In this document: in pieces, positions 26,572-34,920 of the stretch | Position numbering within the stretch: the first letter of the stretch is position 1 | Layout: every line of letters begins with the position of its first letter | Assembly: GCF_000170795.1 (NCBI RefSeq) | Contig: NZ_ABCM01000001.1 | Coordinates: forward strand, 124,001 to 188,000 | Length of the DNA: 64,000 nucleotides | Source: Pedobacter sp. BAL39 | Lineage (GTDB): Bacteria; Bacteroidota; Bacteroidia; Sphingobacteriales; Sphingobacteriaceae | Direction: 5' to 3' | Translations under genes and position numbers: made by a program | Notes under the pieces: generated by a model | Databases searched by the model: none | Seen by the model: only the letters and a program-made list of their open reading frames with translations | Told to the model about the DNA's origin: nothing

Positions 26572-27837
26572 GGACCGAGTTTAATTTTAGTAACACCTGT
26601 TTTTTGCGCCGAGTAGATTCCGGGACGACCACTACACCAGTACGCAATAAAACAAGCCAGTGCAAAGAACAAAAGATATTGGATGCCAAAAAGTTCAGCC
26701 CCCATCAGGGTGCAGGCAAAAGGTGTTTTGGTTGCTCCGGAAAAAACAGCAATGAATCCCAAAGCCGCAAAAAGGCTTACCGGCGCGTGCAAAACGACCG
26801 ACAACACATTGCCCAGGGTAGCACCCATATAAAATAATGGTGTCACTTCCCCCCCTTTAAATCCAGTTCCCAGTGTGACAGCTGTAAAAATATTTTTCCA
26901 AAGCCAGCTCCAGGTATCGGCTCCCCCGATCTGAAAGGCAGCAGGAATGGTAACAGCACCCGGGTATTCACTTTCCACTCCAAGTCCCAGGTAATCTGGT
27001 TTTCCCAGCAGGGAAGTCATTAAGATGAGAACCGCAGCCCCAAAGACAGGAATCAACCATTGGACTCTGATCATTTTTATGGAAAAGGCTTTAATCTGAT
27101 GGATCAAAAAAACAAAAAGATAACTAGACAGGCCGAAACATACTGCTGAGAAGGTAATTTTCATGATCAGTACTACGTTCACAGGATAGTAGGCAGACAG
27201 GAAGTTGCTGTTCGTGATGATGGGGTCGATGTGGTAGGCAGTATGATGAATGCCACAAAGTGTCACTGACAGGTCGCCTATGAAACTGGCGATCAATGCG
27301 GGTAACAAAGCATCGTATTTCATCCTACCTATGGTAAGCACCTCGATGGCAAAGATAGCGCCGGTAAGTGGCGTACCAAAGACCGCTCCAAAGCCCGCGG
27401 CAATACCAGCAGTCAGGATGACCTTGGTGTCAGCTTCATTTAGCTTAAACCAGCGTCCGAACAAACCTGCAATGCTCCCCCCAATTTGTACAGCAGTACC
27501 CTCTCGTCCTGCAGAACCACCGAATAGATGTGTCACAATGGTAGTCATCAATACTATAGGTGCCATCTGTATCGGAACACCTCCCCCAGGTTGATGGATT
27601 TCTTCAATGATCAGGTTGTTGCCTTTTTCAGAAGACTTACCCACGGATTGATAGATGAAATGAATGAGAATGCCCGAAAGGGGTAACAGATACAATAACC
27701 AGGTATGCTGAAAGCGAAAATGAGTAGCCCAGCTCAGCAGCCACATAAACAGTGCGACAACCGTGCCGATGGCAACAGAAACAGGGAACAGCATGAGTGT
27801 CCAGCGAACGAGATATTTCAAAATATTATTTTTTTTC
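26568..27837 (-). CDS. CLC-F type fluoride/proton antiporter (CLC channel family)
   Basis: About 423 residues, the compact bacterial CLC size without CBS domains, with 10-11 membrane helices. Ion-path motifs match the fluoride-selective CLC-F branch as I know it. GNNLIIEE and GGGVPIQMAPIVL stand where chloride CLCs have GSGIP, with Met where the chloride-coordinating Ser would be. LFGGSAGREGTAVQIG carries the gating Glu near residue 113, and GFKGGEVTPLFYMGATLGN follows. The start is a GTG (27837-27839 region) followed by MKKNNILKYL. A fluoride riboswitch lies in its 5' leader, which independently supports fluoride export. The stop overlaps the next gene's start (ATGA). Confidence 0.92.
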
Positions 27838-27879
27838 ACCTGCAGCAGTTTATTTCTACTGGCTTCATTGCCAATAGTA

Positions 27880-27937
27880 TCATTGCAGGCGCCATCAGCT
27901 TCTAAAAGCGGTTAAATTGGAAGGACACCATTTCCCT
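27880..27937 (-). promoter_or_regulatory. Fluoride riboswitch (crcB motif)
   Basis: Read on the minus strand, the leader of the CLC gene contains all elements of the crcB motif. A first stem GGAA (27935-27932) / TTCC (27922-27919) encloses ATGGTGTCC. Then comes AACCGC, and a second stem GCTT/AAGC leads directly into the conserved GCTGATGGCGCCTGC (27899-27885). The long-range pseudoknot is preserved: GGTGTC (27929-27924) pairs fully with GGCGCC (27893-27888), allowing two G-U pairs. It ends about 45 bases before the GTG start. Fluoride binding is expected to switch the operon on. Confidence 0.9.
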
Positions 27938-28028
27938 TAGGCAAAAATAAGGTTGCAGTTCCAATATTCCAATAAAGAGGCTCATAAATCGACCAATACC
28001 ATTTTTTTATTATTTTCGCCACCGGATT

Positions 28029-28634
28029 ATGCGAAAGAGAATCAGACATCACGTAAGAAGAGCAAAATACATCATCTACCAGGAAACACTCATCGACTTC
28101 AAGGAGCATTTATGGACATTTATCGGTTCATTCCTGGGAATTGGCATCATTGGGTTCATCAACAGCAAATACTTCAATGCTTATGACAACCTGTTTATGA
28201 TCGGCTCCTTTGGCGCTTCATCCGTGCTGATCTACGGGGCGATCAACAGTCCTCTGGCGCAACCCCGCAACCTTATTGGCGGCCATGTAGTCTGCGCAAT
28301 CATCGGTGTTACGATACACAAGCTGATCCCTTCAGAACTATGGCTCAGTTCTGCAATCTCCGTTTCGTTATCTATTGTCGCAATGCAGGTAACCAAAACC
28401 TTACATCCTCCGGGAGGTGCCACCGCGCTCATTGCCAATATTGGATCTGCAAAAATCCAGTCGCTAGGCTACTTTTATGTGTTGAGCCCTGTCCTTTCTG
28501 GTGTACTGATCTTATTTCTGGTTGCTGTTGTCTGCAATAATGCAACCTCACACCGCAGCTATCCAAAGAATAAAAGCTGGTTTAAATTCTGGAAAAGAAA
28601 ATACCATCGCCATCAAATGAAAAAAACTTCCTGA
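28029..28634 (+). CDS. HPP family integral membrane protein
   Basis: A 201-residue protein with a basic N-terminus and four to five membrane segments. The family signature HPPGGATAL is present near residue 126 (TKTLHPPGGATALIANIG), preceded by the usual MIGSFGASSVLIYGAINSPL and LAQPRNLIGGHVVCA blocks. HPP proteins are found in bacteria and plastids, and some plastid members carry nitrite; the substrate of this one is unknown. It is divergent from the fluoride-riboswitch operon, with a gap of about 90 bp to the riboswitch. It may share that promoter region by chance. Confidence 0.88.
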   Translation: MRKRIRHHVRRAKYIIYQETLIDFKEHLWTFIGSFLGIGIIGFINSKYFNAYDNLFMIGSFGASSVLIYGAINSPLAQPRNLIGGHVVCAIIGVTIHKLIPSELWLSSAISVSLSIVAMQVTKTLHPPGGATALIANIGSAKIQSLGYFYVLSPVLSGVLILFLVAVVCNNATSHRSYPKNKSWFKFWKRKYHRHQMKKTS

Positions 28635-28813
28635 CACTTAGTAAGGCCAAGCCCTTTGAGACTTTTCAAGATCCCGAACTTTCTCTTTATCTTAGAAAAG
28701 AATCCTGAATTATGAACAATGCTGATGTGAAGTTTTTCATTTCTCAGGCAAACTACTCTGTCTCTCAATTGTATTTAGTGCATCAACCATTTTCAAACGA
28801 TATCATTTATAAC

Positions 28814-29560
28814 ATGAAAAGTTTAATCATTTTGACAGCAGCAGTGCTGTGTACATCAATTTCCGGAATGGCTCAGACCTTAAAGAAGGTCAGTTATGTG
28901 GATGGCAGCCAGAAACTAAGCGGTCTGGTCACCAAAAATGCAGGTAAGAAGCTTCCCGGAGTATTGATTCTTCCCGCATGGAAGGGTATTGACAAGGAAG
29001 CAGAAGATGCGGCGCTCGCACTTGAAAAACAAGGCTATATCTGTTTCATTGCCGACATCTATGGCGAAGGAAATACTCCGGCCGATAATGCTGCCGCGGC
29101 AAAACTTTCGGGCAGCTACAAAAAGGACTATAAGGCTTACCAGAAAAGGATTGAGCTCGCTTTGGGAGAATTGAAAAAAGCAGGCGCCAACGAGCAGAAG
29201 CTGGCGGTGATCGGTTACTGTTTTGGAGGTGCCGGTGCGCTGGAAACTGCAAGGGCGAACTTCCCGGTACAGGGAGTAGTTTCCATCCATGGTAGTCTTG
29301 CGAAAGATGCAGACCGGCCGAATGGGCCCTTAAGACCTAAAATATTGGTAGAAAATCCTGCTGACGACCAAAGCGTTACGCCTGAAGTCATGTCAAATCT
29401 GGTAAAAGAAATGAACGAGGGCAATGCAGATTGGCAAGTCATTACTTATGCACATTCTAAACATACATTTACAGATCCAGCATCGGCGGACTACAATGAA
29501 ATCATGGCTAAAAGAGCCTGGTCGCATACACTGTTGTTCCTGAAAGAAATTTTACAATAA
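28814..29560 (+). CDS. Dienelactone hydrolase family protein, exported
   Basis: About 248 residues from the ATG at 28814, which begins a signal peptide (MKSLIILTAAVLCTSISGMA); an ATG 34 codons upstream would bury it. The alpha/beta-hydrolase fold shows the family nucleophile Cys in VIGYCFGGAGAL, a catalytic Asp in ENPADDQSV and the His in AHSKHTFTDP, giving the Cys-Asp-His triad of dienelactone hydrolases. Members hydrolyse lactones or esters; the secreted Bacteroidota members have no defined substrate. A 13-bp hairpin follows at 29618-29651. Confidence 0.88.
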   Translation: MKSLIILTAAVLCTSISGMAQTLKKVSYVDGSQKLSGLVTKNAGKKLPGVLILPAWKGIDKEAEDAALALEKQGYICFIADIYGEGNTPADNAAAAKLSGSYKKDYKAYQKRIELALGELKKAGANEQKLAVIGYCFGGAGALETARANFPVQGVVSIHGSLAKDADRPNGPLRPKILVENPADDQSVTPEVMSNLVKEMNEGNADWQVITYAHSKHTFTDPASADYNEIMAKRAWSHTLLFLKEILQ

Positions 29561-29617
29561 CCGATTCAAGGAAAAAACGAGCAGTATCAGCAAGCATTTG
29601 ACATACATTGAAATGTA

Positions 29618-29651
29618 TAAAGGCATCAGAAAGATAAATCTGATGCCTTTA
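29618..29651. repeat. 13-bp perfect inverted repeat, possible terminator
   Basis: Arms TAAAGGCATCAGA (29618-29630) and TCTGATGCCTTTA (29639-29651), 8-nt loop. There is no T-run on either side, so it is a weak terminator at best. It lies between the dienelactone hydrolase gene and the truncated Crp fragment, and includes the stop codon of the latter. Confidence 0.55.
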
Positions 29652-29942
29652 CTTTGGTGATCCTTTTATACTGTGATGCATTTTATTCACGTGATGCGAC
29701 GCTCCAGCCCACCATCCCTCCGGGCAAAACAGGATGTTGTGTTCCTGCGCTTCCCGATCGGTGTGGAACAGCCTCAGGCAGCCTTGATTTACAAAATAAA
29801 CGTTCCTGCAAACCTCATCTGCCTGAAGTAAAACCTCATTCTTCTTCACCTCTCGGTGTTGCAGTCCGGCCAGAACCTGTCGCTGTTCATCTTCATGAAG
29901 CAGAATGTGCATGGCAAAGTTGCGTAGGATCAGGTCGTACAT
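29649..29942 (-). pseudogene. Truncated Crp/Fnr regulator fragment (sensor domain only)
   Basis: A 97-residue frame matching only the first half of a Crp-type protein. It has a leading helix, then HREVKKNEVLLQADEVCRNV, YFVNQGCLRLFHTDREAQEH and ILFCPEGWW. After that point, where normal paralogues continue through the rest of the sensor domain into an HTH of about 100 residues, the sequence degenerates and stops inside a hairpin. It has lost the DNA-binding domain and is best called a remnant, unless it acts as a free domain. It follows the NTF2-like gene by 24 bp on the same strand, which suggests the two once formed one unit. Confidence 0.7.
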
Positions 29943-29966
29943 GGTAGTTTCTTTATAAGGGTTACA

Positions 29967-30323
29967 TCAGAGTGGCAAGAAAAAGCTCACCAGCTTCGTG
30001 ATTTTAAGTTCGTCATTAAACTCAAAATAATCAAAACCTTCACGGCTGTTATCAGGCAAGTCCACTTTCCAGGTATAGCGCCCTACGTGGTGGTGGTGCT
30101 CCGGAGCAATCGCGATGGAAAACTTACGGATGGGATAAGCTTCCAGGGAACCTTTTGCAAGCCCACAAATGCCCTCCACACCTGTGATGTTTTCAAAATC
30201 AGGATCTGTATAAGTTGCCTCCGCAGACCAGCATTTTGAAAATTCCCTTTGAAATTCCGCTTCACTATTTCCGTTCCAGGCATTTACATATTGCCCGATC
30301 ATTTCTTCAACTGATGTCATCAT
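29967..30323 (-). CDS. NTF2-like / SnoaL-like family protein
   Basis: A 118-residue protein with the small cone-shaped NTF2-like fold pattern. An N-terminal helix (SVEEMIGQYVNAWNGNSEAE) is followed by CWSAEATYTDPDFENITG, then beta strands including RYTWKVDLPDNSREGFDYFEF and a final ITKLVSFFLP. Such proteins include isomerases, cyclases and many of unknown role in the cytoplasm. It lies directly upstream of the truncated Crp fragment. A set of degenerate direct repeats occurs in its upstream region (30417-30467). Confidence 0.78.
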   Translation of the reverse strand: MMTSVEEMIGQYVNAWNGNSEAEFQREFSKCWSAEATYTDPDFENITGVEGICGLAKGSLEAYPIRKFSIAIAPEHHHHVGRYTWKVDLPDNSREGFDYFEFNDELKITKLVSFFLPL

Positions 30324-30416
30324 GTCTTTGTTTTTTGTTTCTACAATTCGTTTGTTGATACAAAATTACAGCATGGTATCCGCGATAAAATTAATGTACT
30401 TTAATAAATGAAAAAC

Positions 30417-30467
30417 AGCATTGGGTAAAATCAGCAACGGGTGAAATAAGAAGCAACGAATGAAATC
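30417..30467. repeat. Three degenerate tandem repeats of 16-19 bp
   Basis: Units begin AGCATTGGGTAAAATC (30417), AGCAACGGGTGAAATAAGA (30433) and AGCAACGAATGAAATC (30452). They lie in the gap between the NTF2-like gene and a lipoprotein gene. Function unknown; a possible regulator site or slippage product. Confidence 0.4.
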
Positions 30468-30473
30468 AAACGG

Positions 30474-30911
30474 CTACTGCTTAACAAACACAAAGCTGGA
30501 ACTGGAATAACTGATTGGCACCGTCTGGTCGAAATAAATCCTGCCGAAGGTATTTTTGATGATCCCCTCACCCATCATTAGCGTATCCCCTTTTTTCAAT
30601 AATGCAATGGGTTTTCTTTTCCAAAGCTTGAGTTTATAGTGTTTATAACTGTAATCGCCAATGAGGGTATCCCCCTTTACAATACCCTGTACATCACCGG
30701 AATCTTTATAGGTCTGATCATAATTGATCTGCAGCACGCCTTTAAAGGTGCTTGGTACGATGTCAACGGATAACCTTGCGGTATCCAGATTTTTAATGGC
30801 AGTATATCTGGCCTGGGGTTTTGCAACTTTGGGTGTATCACTGAAACAGCCACATAGGAAAATTGGCGTCGCCAGGACAAACCACACCATACTTTTTTTA
30901 GATCTCATCAT
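30474..30911 (-). CDS. Small lipoprotein of unknown function
   Basis: About 145 residues from the ATG at 30911 (MMRSKKSMVWFVLATPIFLC); an upstream ATG at 30926 adds five residues. The signal ends in a lipobox-like LCGC, so it is probably an outer- or inner-membrane lipoprotein. The mature part is beta-rich (STFKGVLQINYDQTYKDSGD; VQGIVKGDTLIGDYSYKHYK), a pattern common in small exported Bacteroidota proteins that resemble the META/lipocalin-type folds. No catalytic motif seen. It is divergent from the glycosyltransferase at 31055. Confidence 0.7.
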   Translation of the reverse strand: MMRSKKSMVWFVLATPIFLCGCFSDTPKVAKPQARYTAIKNLDTARLSVDIVPSTFKGVLQINYDQTYKDSGDVQGIVKGDTLIGDYSYKHYKLKLWKRKPIALLKKGDTLMMGEGIIKNTFGRIYFDQTVPISYSSSSFVFVKQ

Positions 30912-30943
30912 TGTTTTTCCAACCATAAATGTAAGCCATCAGA

Positions 30944-30972
30944 TTGGGAAAGAGAAAAAATGATTAAGTTTG
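30944..30972 (+). promoter_or_regulatory. Candidate promoter of the GT39-type gene
   Basis: TTG (30944-30946), 18-bp spacer, TAAGTTTG (30965-30972), an exact -7 match. It would give a 5' leader of about 75 nt before the ATG at 31055. Confidence 0.5.
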
Positions 30973-31054
30973 ATTCTGTCGCGCGCCACTGGATTTTGTG
31001 ATGCCAGTATCCCCTATATAACAAAATATTCACCAGTAACCAACGGTACAGCCA

Positions 31055-32575
31055 ATGACAAAAAGGACGACTATCCTGATCGCTTTCATTCTCCTGAAAT
31101 TCCTGTTACAATACCTTCTGATCAGTCCGCAGTATGAGCTGCAAAGAGATGAATACCTACACCTCGACCAGGCAAATCACCTGGCCTGGGGATATACGTC
31201 AGTCCCTCCTGTGACTTCCTGGATTTCGTTCATCATAAAGCTCTTAGGAAATTCCGTATTCTGGATCAGGTTTTTTCCTGCAGTTTTTGGCGCGCTGACC
31301 ATCATGATCGTCTGGAAGACCATTACCTTCCTGAAGGGCGACCTCTTCGCCTGCATACTGGGGGCAACGGGTGTATTATTTTCTGTGCTGCTGCGTTTGA
31401 ATATCCTTTATCAGCCCAATGCCCTGGACGTCCTTTGCTGGACCACATTTTACTACGTGATGGTCCTTTATATCGGTACAGAAAAGAAAAAATGGCTGTT
31501 GGTAGCCGCTCTTGTTTTCGCCATAGGTTTTCTGAATAAGTACAATATCGTGTTCCTGCTGCTCGGCTTCCTGCCCGCCATCCTGATGAGTCCTCAGCGC
31601 AGGGTATTTAAACAGCGGTCTTTCTATCTGGCACTGTTCCTGGGACTGATCCTGATTTTTCCAAACCTGATCTGGCAGTATCAGAATAACTTCCCTGTGA
31701 TACACCATATGAAAGAGCTCTCTGAAACACAACTCATCAATGTTAAAATTGGGGATTTCCTGGTTGCTCAACTGTTTTTCTTCCTGGGCGCGGCCATTAT
31801 CATCATTGCCGGCTGGTACGCTTTGCTGCGCTATCCCGCGTTTGCAGCATACAGACTATATCTTTGGAGTTTCCTCATCACCCTTTCCATATTTATCTAT
31901 TTTAAAGCCAAAGATTACTATGTCATCGGACTCTACCCGATTTACATCTCCTTTGGTGCTGTTTACATGGAGCAGCTCCTTCAGACCGGATGGAGAAGAT
32001 ACCTGAGACCTGTAGCTATTGTTATTCCTATCCTACTTTTCATTCCGATGTACCGATATTTCTTCCCCAATAAAAGTCCGGAAGAGATACTCAGGAAACA
32101 AAAAAGATATAAGGAGCTGGGATTCCTTCGCTGGGAAGATGGAAAGGATCACGAACTGCCGCAGGACTTCGCCGATATGCTCGGATGGAAAGAGCTGACG
32201 CGTAAAGTCGATTCGGTATATTCCAGGATTCCTGCCCGGGAACACACCATGGTGCTGTGCGACAATTATGGTCAGGCGGGTGCCATCAATTATTACACAA
32301 GACAAGGAATCAAGGCAGTATCATTCAATGCGGATTATATCAATTGGATCGATCTTAGCCATCCTTACGTCAACCTCATCCGTGTAAAGACGAGCGGGGA
32401 CAGCCATGACGAGCTGCAAAAGACAGCGTCAATTTTCAATGCCGGTTTCATTGCCGGATCAATAACAAACAGATTTTCCAGGGAATATGGCACGACCATC
32501 TTCGTATTCCGAAATGCAAAAACAGACATCAACAAAAGAATTGCATGGGAAATCAAAGAAGAAAAAAGGTGGTAA
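31055..32575 (+). CDS. GT39-type (ArnT/PMT-like) membrane glycosyltransferase
   Basis: A 506-residue integral membrane protein of the GT-C fold with about ten membrane segments. After TM1 the first periplasmic loop carries LQRDEYLHLDQANHLAWGY, with the acidic DE pair expected in polyprenyl-phosphate-sugar dependent transferases. The C-terminal 150 residues form a soluble periplasmic domain (EHTMVLCDNYGQAGAINYY). The family moves sugars from lipid-linked donors to lipids, proteins or polysaccharides in the envelope; the acceptor here is unknown. A HAD phosphatase gene follows after 40 bp on the same strand. Confidence 0.87.
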   Translation: MTKRTTILIAFILLKFLLQYLLISPQYELQRDEYLHLDQANHLAWGYTSVPPVTSWISFIIKLLGNSVFWIRFFPAVFGALTIMIVWKTITFLKGDLFACILGATGVLFSVLLRLNILYQPNALDVLCWTTFYYVMVLYIGTEKKKWLLVAALVFAIGFLNKYNIVFLLLGFLPAILMSPQRRVFKQRSFYLALFLGLILIFPNLIWQYQNNFPVIHHMKELSETQLINVKIGDFLVAQLFFFLGAAIIIIAGWYALLRYPAFAAYRLYLWSFLITLSIFIYFKAKDYYVIGLYPIYISFGAVYMEQLLQTGWRRYLRPVAIVIPILLFIPMYRYFFPNKSPEEILRKQKRYKELGFLRWEDGKDHELPQDFADMLGWKELTRKVDSVYSRIPAREHTMVLCDNYGQAGAINYYTRQGIKAVSFNADYINWIDLSHPYVNLIRVKTSGDSHDELQKTASIFNAGFIAGSITNRFSREYGTTIFVFRNAKTDINKRIAWEIKEEKRW

Positions 32576-32615
32576 AGCCATCTTTAACAACAATTGATTT
32601 TATAAATTAGCAACC

Positions 32616-33257
32616 ATGCATATAAAAACCATCATTTTTGACCTGGATGGCACCATTGCCGATACCCTTCCACTCTGTATTGCGGCCTTCAAAAAAAGTA
32701 TAGAACCTTTGTTAGGGGCTGAAATCAGTGCCGATCAAATCATTGCCACATTTGGACCTTCAGAAGAAGGAACCATCCGTCAGCTGATTCCAACACATGA
32801 AAAAGAAGGAGTTGAGGCTTACCTCAGCTTTTATCAGAAGCTGCATGAGATGTGTGGGTCGGCTTTTCCAGGCATCACTGAGTTACTGGAACTACTGAAC
32901 GCTGAAGGCGTTCAATTGGCGATGGTTACAGGTAAAGGCATCCGCAGCACCATGATCTCCCTTGAACAATTCGGTTTGTCCGAATATTTTGAATATCTGG
33001 AGACCGGTTCCCCTGAAGGGCCAAGCAAGGTAAAAGGGATTGAGCGCATATTAAAGCGTCTGAATGCAGATCCAAAATATACCATCTATGTTGGTGACGC
33101 ACCGAGCGATATTACCGCCTGCAGAACAGTTGGCGTGCCTATCGCTGCAGCAGCCTGGGCTTCTACGACCAATGCAAAGGAGTTGGAAGCATTGCATCCG
33201 GACTGGTTGTTTCCTACTGTTGAATCCTTCAGAGATTGGCTGATTCCGCAGATCTAA
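32616..33257 (+). CDS. HAD-family phosphatase (Gph/PGMB-like)
   Basis: A 213-residue cytosolic haloacid-dehalogenase-type hydrolase. Motif I is IIFDLDGTIAD (nucleophile Asp near residue 9), motif II is MVTGKG, and motif III/IV is YVGDAPSDITACRTVG. A four-helix cap lies between motifs I and II, as in phosphoglycolate phosphatase and beta-phosphoglucomutase. The substrate cannot be assigned. It is probably co-transcribed with the preceding glycosyltransferase gene. Confidence 0.9.
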   Translation: MHIKTIIFDLDGTIADTLPLCIAAFKKSIEPLLGAEISADQIIATFGPSEEGTIRQLIPTHEKEGVEAYLSFYQKLHEMCGSAFPGITELLELLNAEGVQLAMVTGKGIRSTMISLEQFGLSEYFEYLETGSPEGPSKVKGIERILKRLNADPKYTIYVGDAPSDITACRTVGVPIAAAAWASTTNAKELEALHPDWLFPTVESFRDWLIPQI

Positions 33258-33266
33258 TCCTGAAAG

Positions 33267-34133
33267 TTATCGGGGTGTCGGAACTGGGTTTAACAACCTC
33301 AATGCATTAAATATCGCCTGATGCGTAACGGTAGCATGATTTTCATCCGGCAGGTAATCGAAGTACACCTCAACATTCTTACCTTTTTTGGTCCTGATTT
33401 TTTCCGCAAGCAGGTTGGCATCCACCTCCATTACACGAGGAGCCTCAGAAGGTGCAAGCCCCTCCTTGCCTACGCCAATGTAAATCCTGGTCTGTTGTTC
33501 AAACCCGGGCTTAAAAAGCTCAGTATTGACGCTGAGCAGCGATCCATTGTCCCACCATAAACTTGGACTGATGATGATGTACTGGTTGAACAATCGGGGT
33601 TTCTTCAACAGGATTTCCGTAGCCAGAAGACCACCAAGCGACTGCCCTATAATGGTCTTCGAAGCATTCACCCTAAACCTGCCAGCGATGTAAGGTTGTA
33701 ATTCTTTCTCAATGAAACTGATAAACGCTGCCGACTTACCGGCAGTGTTATATCTCTTTTTATCTGCCTCTACATGAGTAGGATAAGTAAAATCTCTTTT
33801 CCTATCGATATTGGCGATGCCTACAACGATAGATTTCGGCACCCTATTGATCCAGGGGAAGTTGTTGAACTGATAGAGACCTGCCACGTGGATAAAATCC
33901 TCATCTGCCGAACCATCCAGCAAATAAACTACCGGATACTTCGTAGTGTCGTTCGCATGATATCCCTCTGGCAGATAAATATTCAATATCCGCCGCTCTG
34001 AAAGCACCTTCGACTCAAGTTCCTCCACCACCCCCAACGCAAACGGTTTTGACTGATGCTGACTGGACCCTTCCTGGCCAAATGCAGTTATCGCAACCAA
34101 TAACATGAAAATGCAAATCGTAATAACTCTCAT
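33267..34133 (-). CDS. Secreted esterase, Fes/IroE-like alpha/beta hydrolase
   Basis: A 288-residue protein with a signal peptide of about 19 residues (ends ITAFGQ). The putative-esterase domain shows ILNIYLPEGYHANDTTKYPV, YLLDGSADEDF, the nucleophile elbow IGQSLGGLLATEIL and a catalytic His in PDENHATVTHQ. This family includes siderophore (enterobactin) esterases, feruloyl esterases and many of unknown substrate; no iron-uptake gene is adjacent, so a siderophore role is not implied. It converges on the HAD gene with a 9-bp gap and lies upstream-adjacent to the LytTR regulator. Confidence 0.88.
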   Translation of the reverse strand: MRVITICIFMLLVAITAFGQEGSSQHQSKPFALGVVEELESKVLSERRILNIYLPEGYHANDTTKYPVVYLLDGSADEDFIHVAGLYQFNNFPWINRVPKSIVVGIANIDRKRDFTYPTHVEADKKRYNTAGKSAAFISFIEKELQPYIAGRFRVNASKTIIGQSLGGLLATEILLKKPRLFNQYIIISPSLWWDNGSLLSVNTELFKPGFEQQTRIYIGVGKEGLAPSEAPRVMEVDANLLAEKIRTKKGKNVEVYFDYLPDENHATVTHQAIFNALRLLNPVPTPR

Positions 34134-34158
34134 AAATAGCGAATATAGGCATTGAGCG

Positions 34159-34920
34159 CTATTGTTCCATCCATTTCAGAAAAGGCTGCGACTTCATCTT
34201 GCTGACCACAATTTTCTCAGGAGTCTCGCAGCTGGTGCTCACAAAGAGCTTGCGGTTGAAATAATGTTCGATATTCTGGATGGCCTCCCGGTTGACAATG
34301 AACTTCCTGTTGGCACGAAAAAACTGTCCGGGGTTCAACATAGACTCCATCTGCTCAATGGTATAATGAATTGGATAACTTCTCCTGTCAGAGGTACAAA
34401 TCTGCACCACCCCATTTGATCCATATACAAACTGAATGTCAGCAACCCGGATCGGCAGGATTTTTTCCTTGTAATGGACGAGGATATTTTGCTTGTAGGT
34501 CACATCCATTTGTGTCAAGACCTTGTTCATGTTGGCTTTACGCAAGCTGTCACTCACCAAATGCTCTTTAAAGCGGGTATATTTCTCCAGGCTTTTCTGT
34601 AGTTTTTCCTCCTCCAACGGCTTCAGTAGGTAGTCAATACTGTTTGATTCGAAGGCACGAATGGCATATTCATCGAATGCGGTGCAGAAGATCACAGGGG
34701 ATTCTGTCTGCACCTCCTTGAAAACCTCGAAGCTCAGCCCGTCACCCAGCTGAATGTCCGAAAAGATAAGTTCGGGTGCTGCATTTTCTTTAAACCAGGA
34801 AATGGCCGAAGCGACAGACGCCAGAATGACTTCTACCTGTATCTCACTATCCAGATCCTGCAACATGCCTTTCAGCTCCCTGGCAGTTTTCGTTTCGTCT
34901 TCTATTATTACTACTCTCAT
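34159..34920 (-). CDS. LytTR-type response regulator
   Basis: A 253-residue regulator with an N-terminal receiver domain (VVIIEDE acidic pair; phospho-acceptor Asp near residue 55 in LIFSDIQLGDG; Lys in LLKPLEEEKL) and a C-terminal LytTR DNA-binding domain (IRVADIQFVYGSNGVVQI; FFRANRKFIVNREAIQNIEH). Its start overlaps the stop of the sensor kinase gene by 4 bp, so the two form a coupled two-component pair. Targets of LytTR regulators are usually direct repeats near regulated promoters; none was identified here. Confidence 0.94.
   Translation of the reverse strand: MRVVIIEDETKTARELKGMLQDLDSEIQVEVILASVASAISWFKENAAPELIFSDIQLGDGLSFEVFKEVQTESPVIFCTAFDEYAIRAFESNSIDYLLKPLEEEKLQKSLEKYTRFKEHLVSDSLRKANMNKVLTQMDVTYKQNILVHYKEKILPIRVADIQFVYGSNGVVQICTSDRRSYPIHYTIEQMESMLNPGQFFRANRKFIVNREAIQNIEHYFNRKLFVSTSCETPEKIVVSKMKSQPFLKWMEQ

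Noticed and set aside
33267..34133. Siderophore esterase role for the Fes/IroE-like protein
   Set aside because: The fold is broad and no siderophore receptor or iron gene is adjacent; the name is kept at family level.
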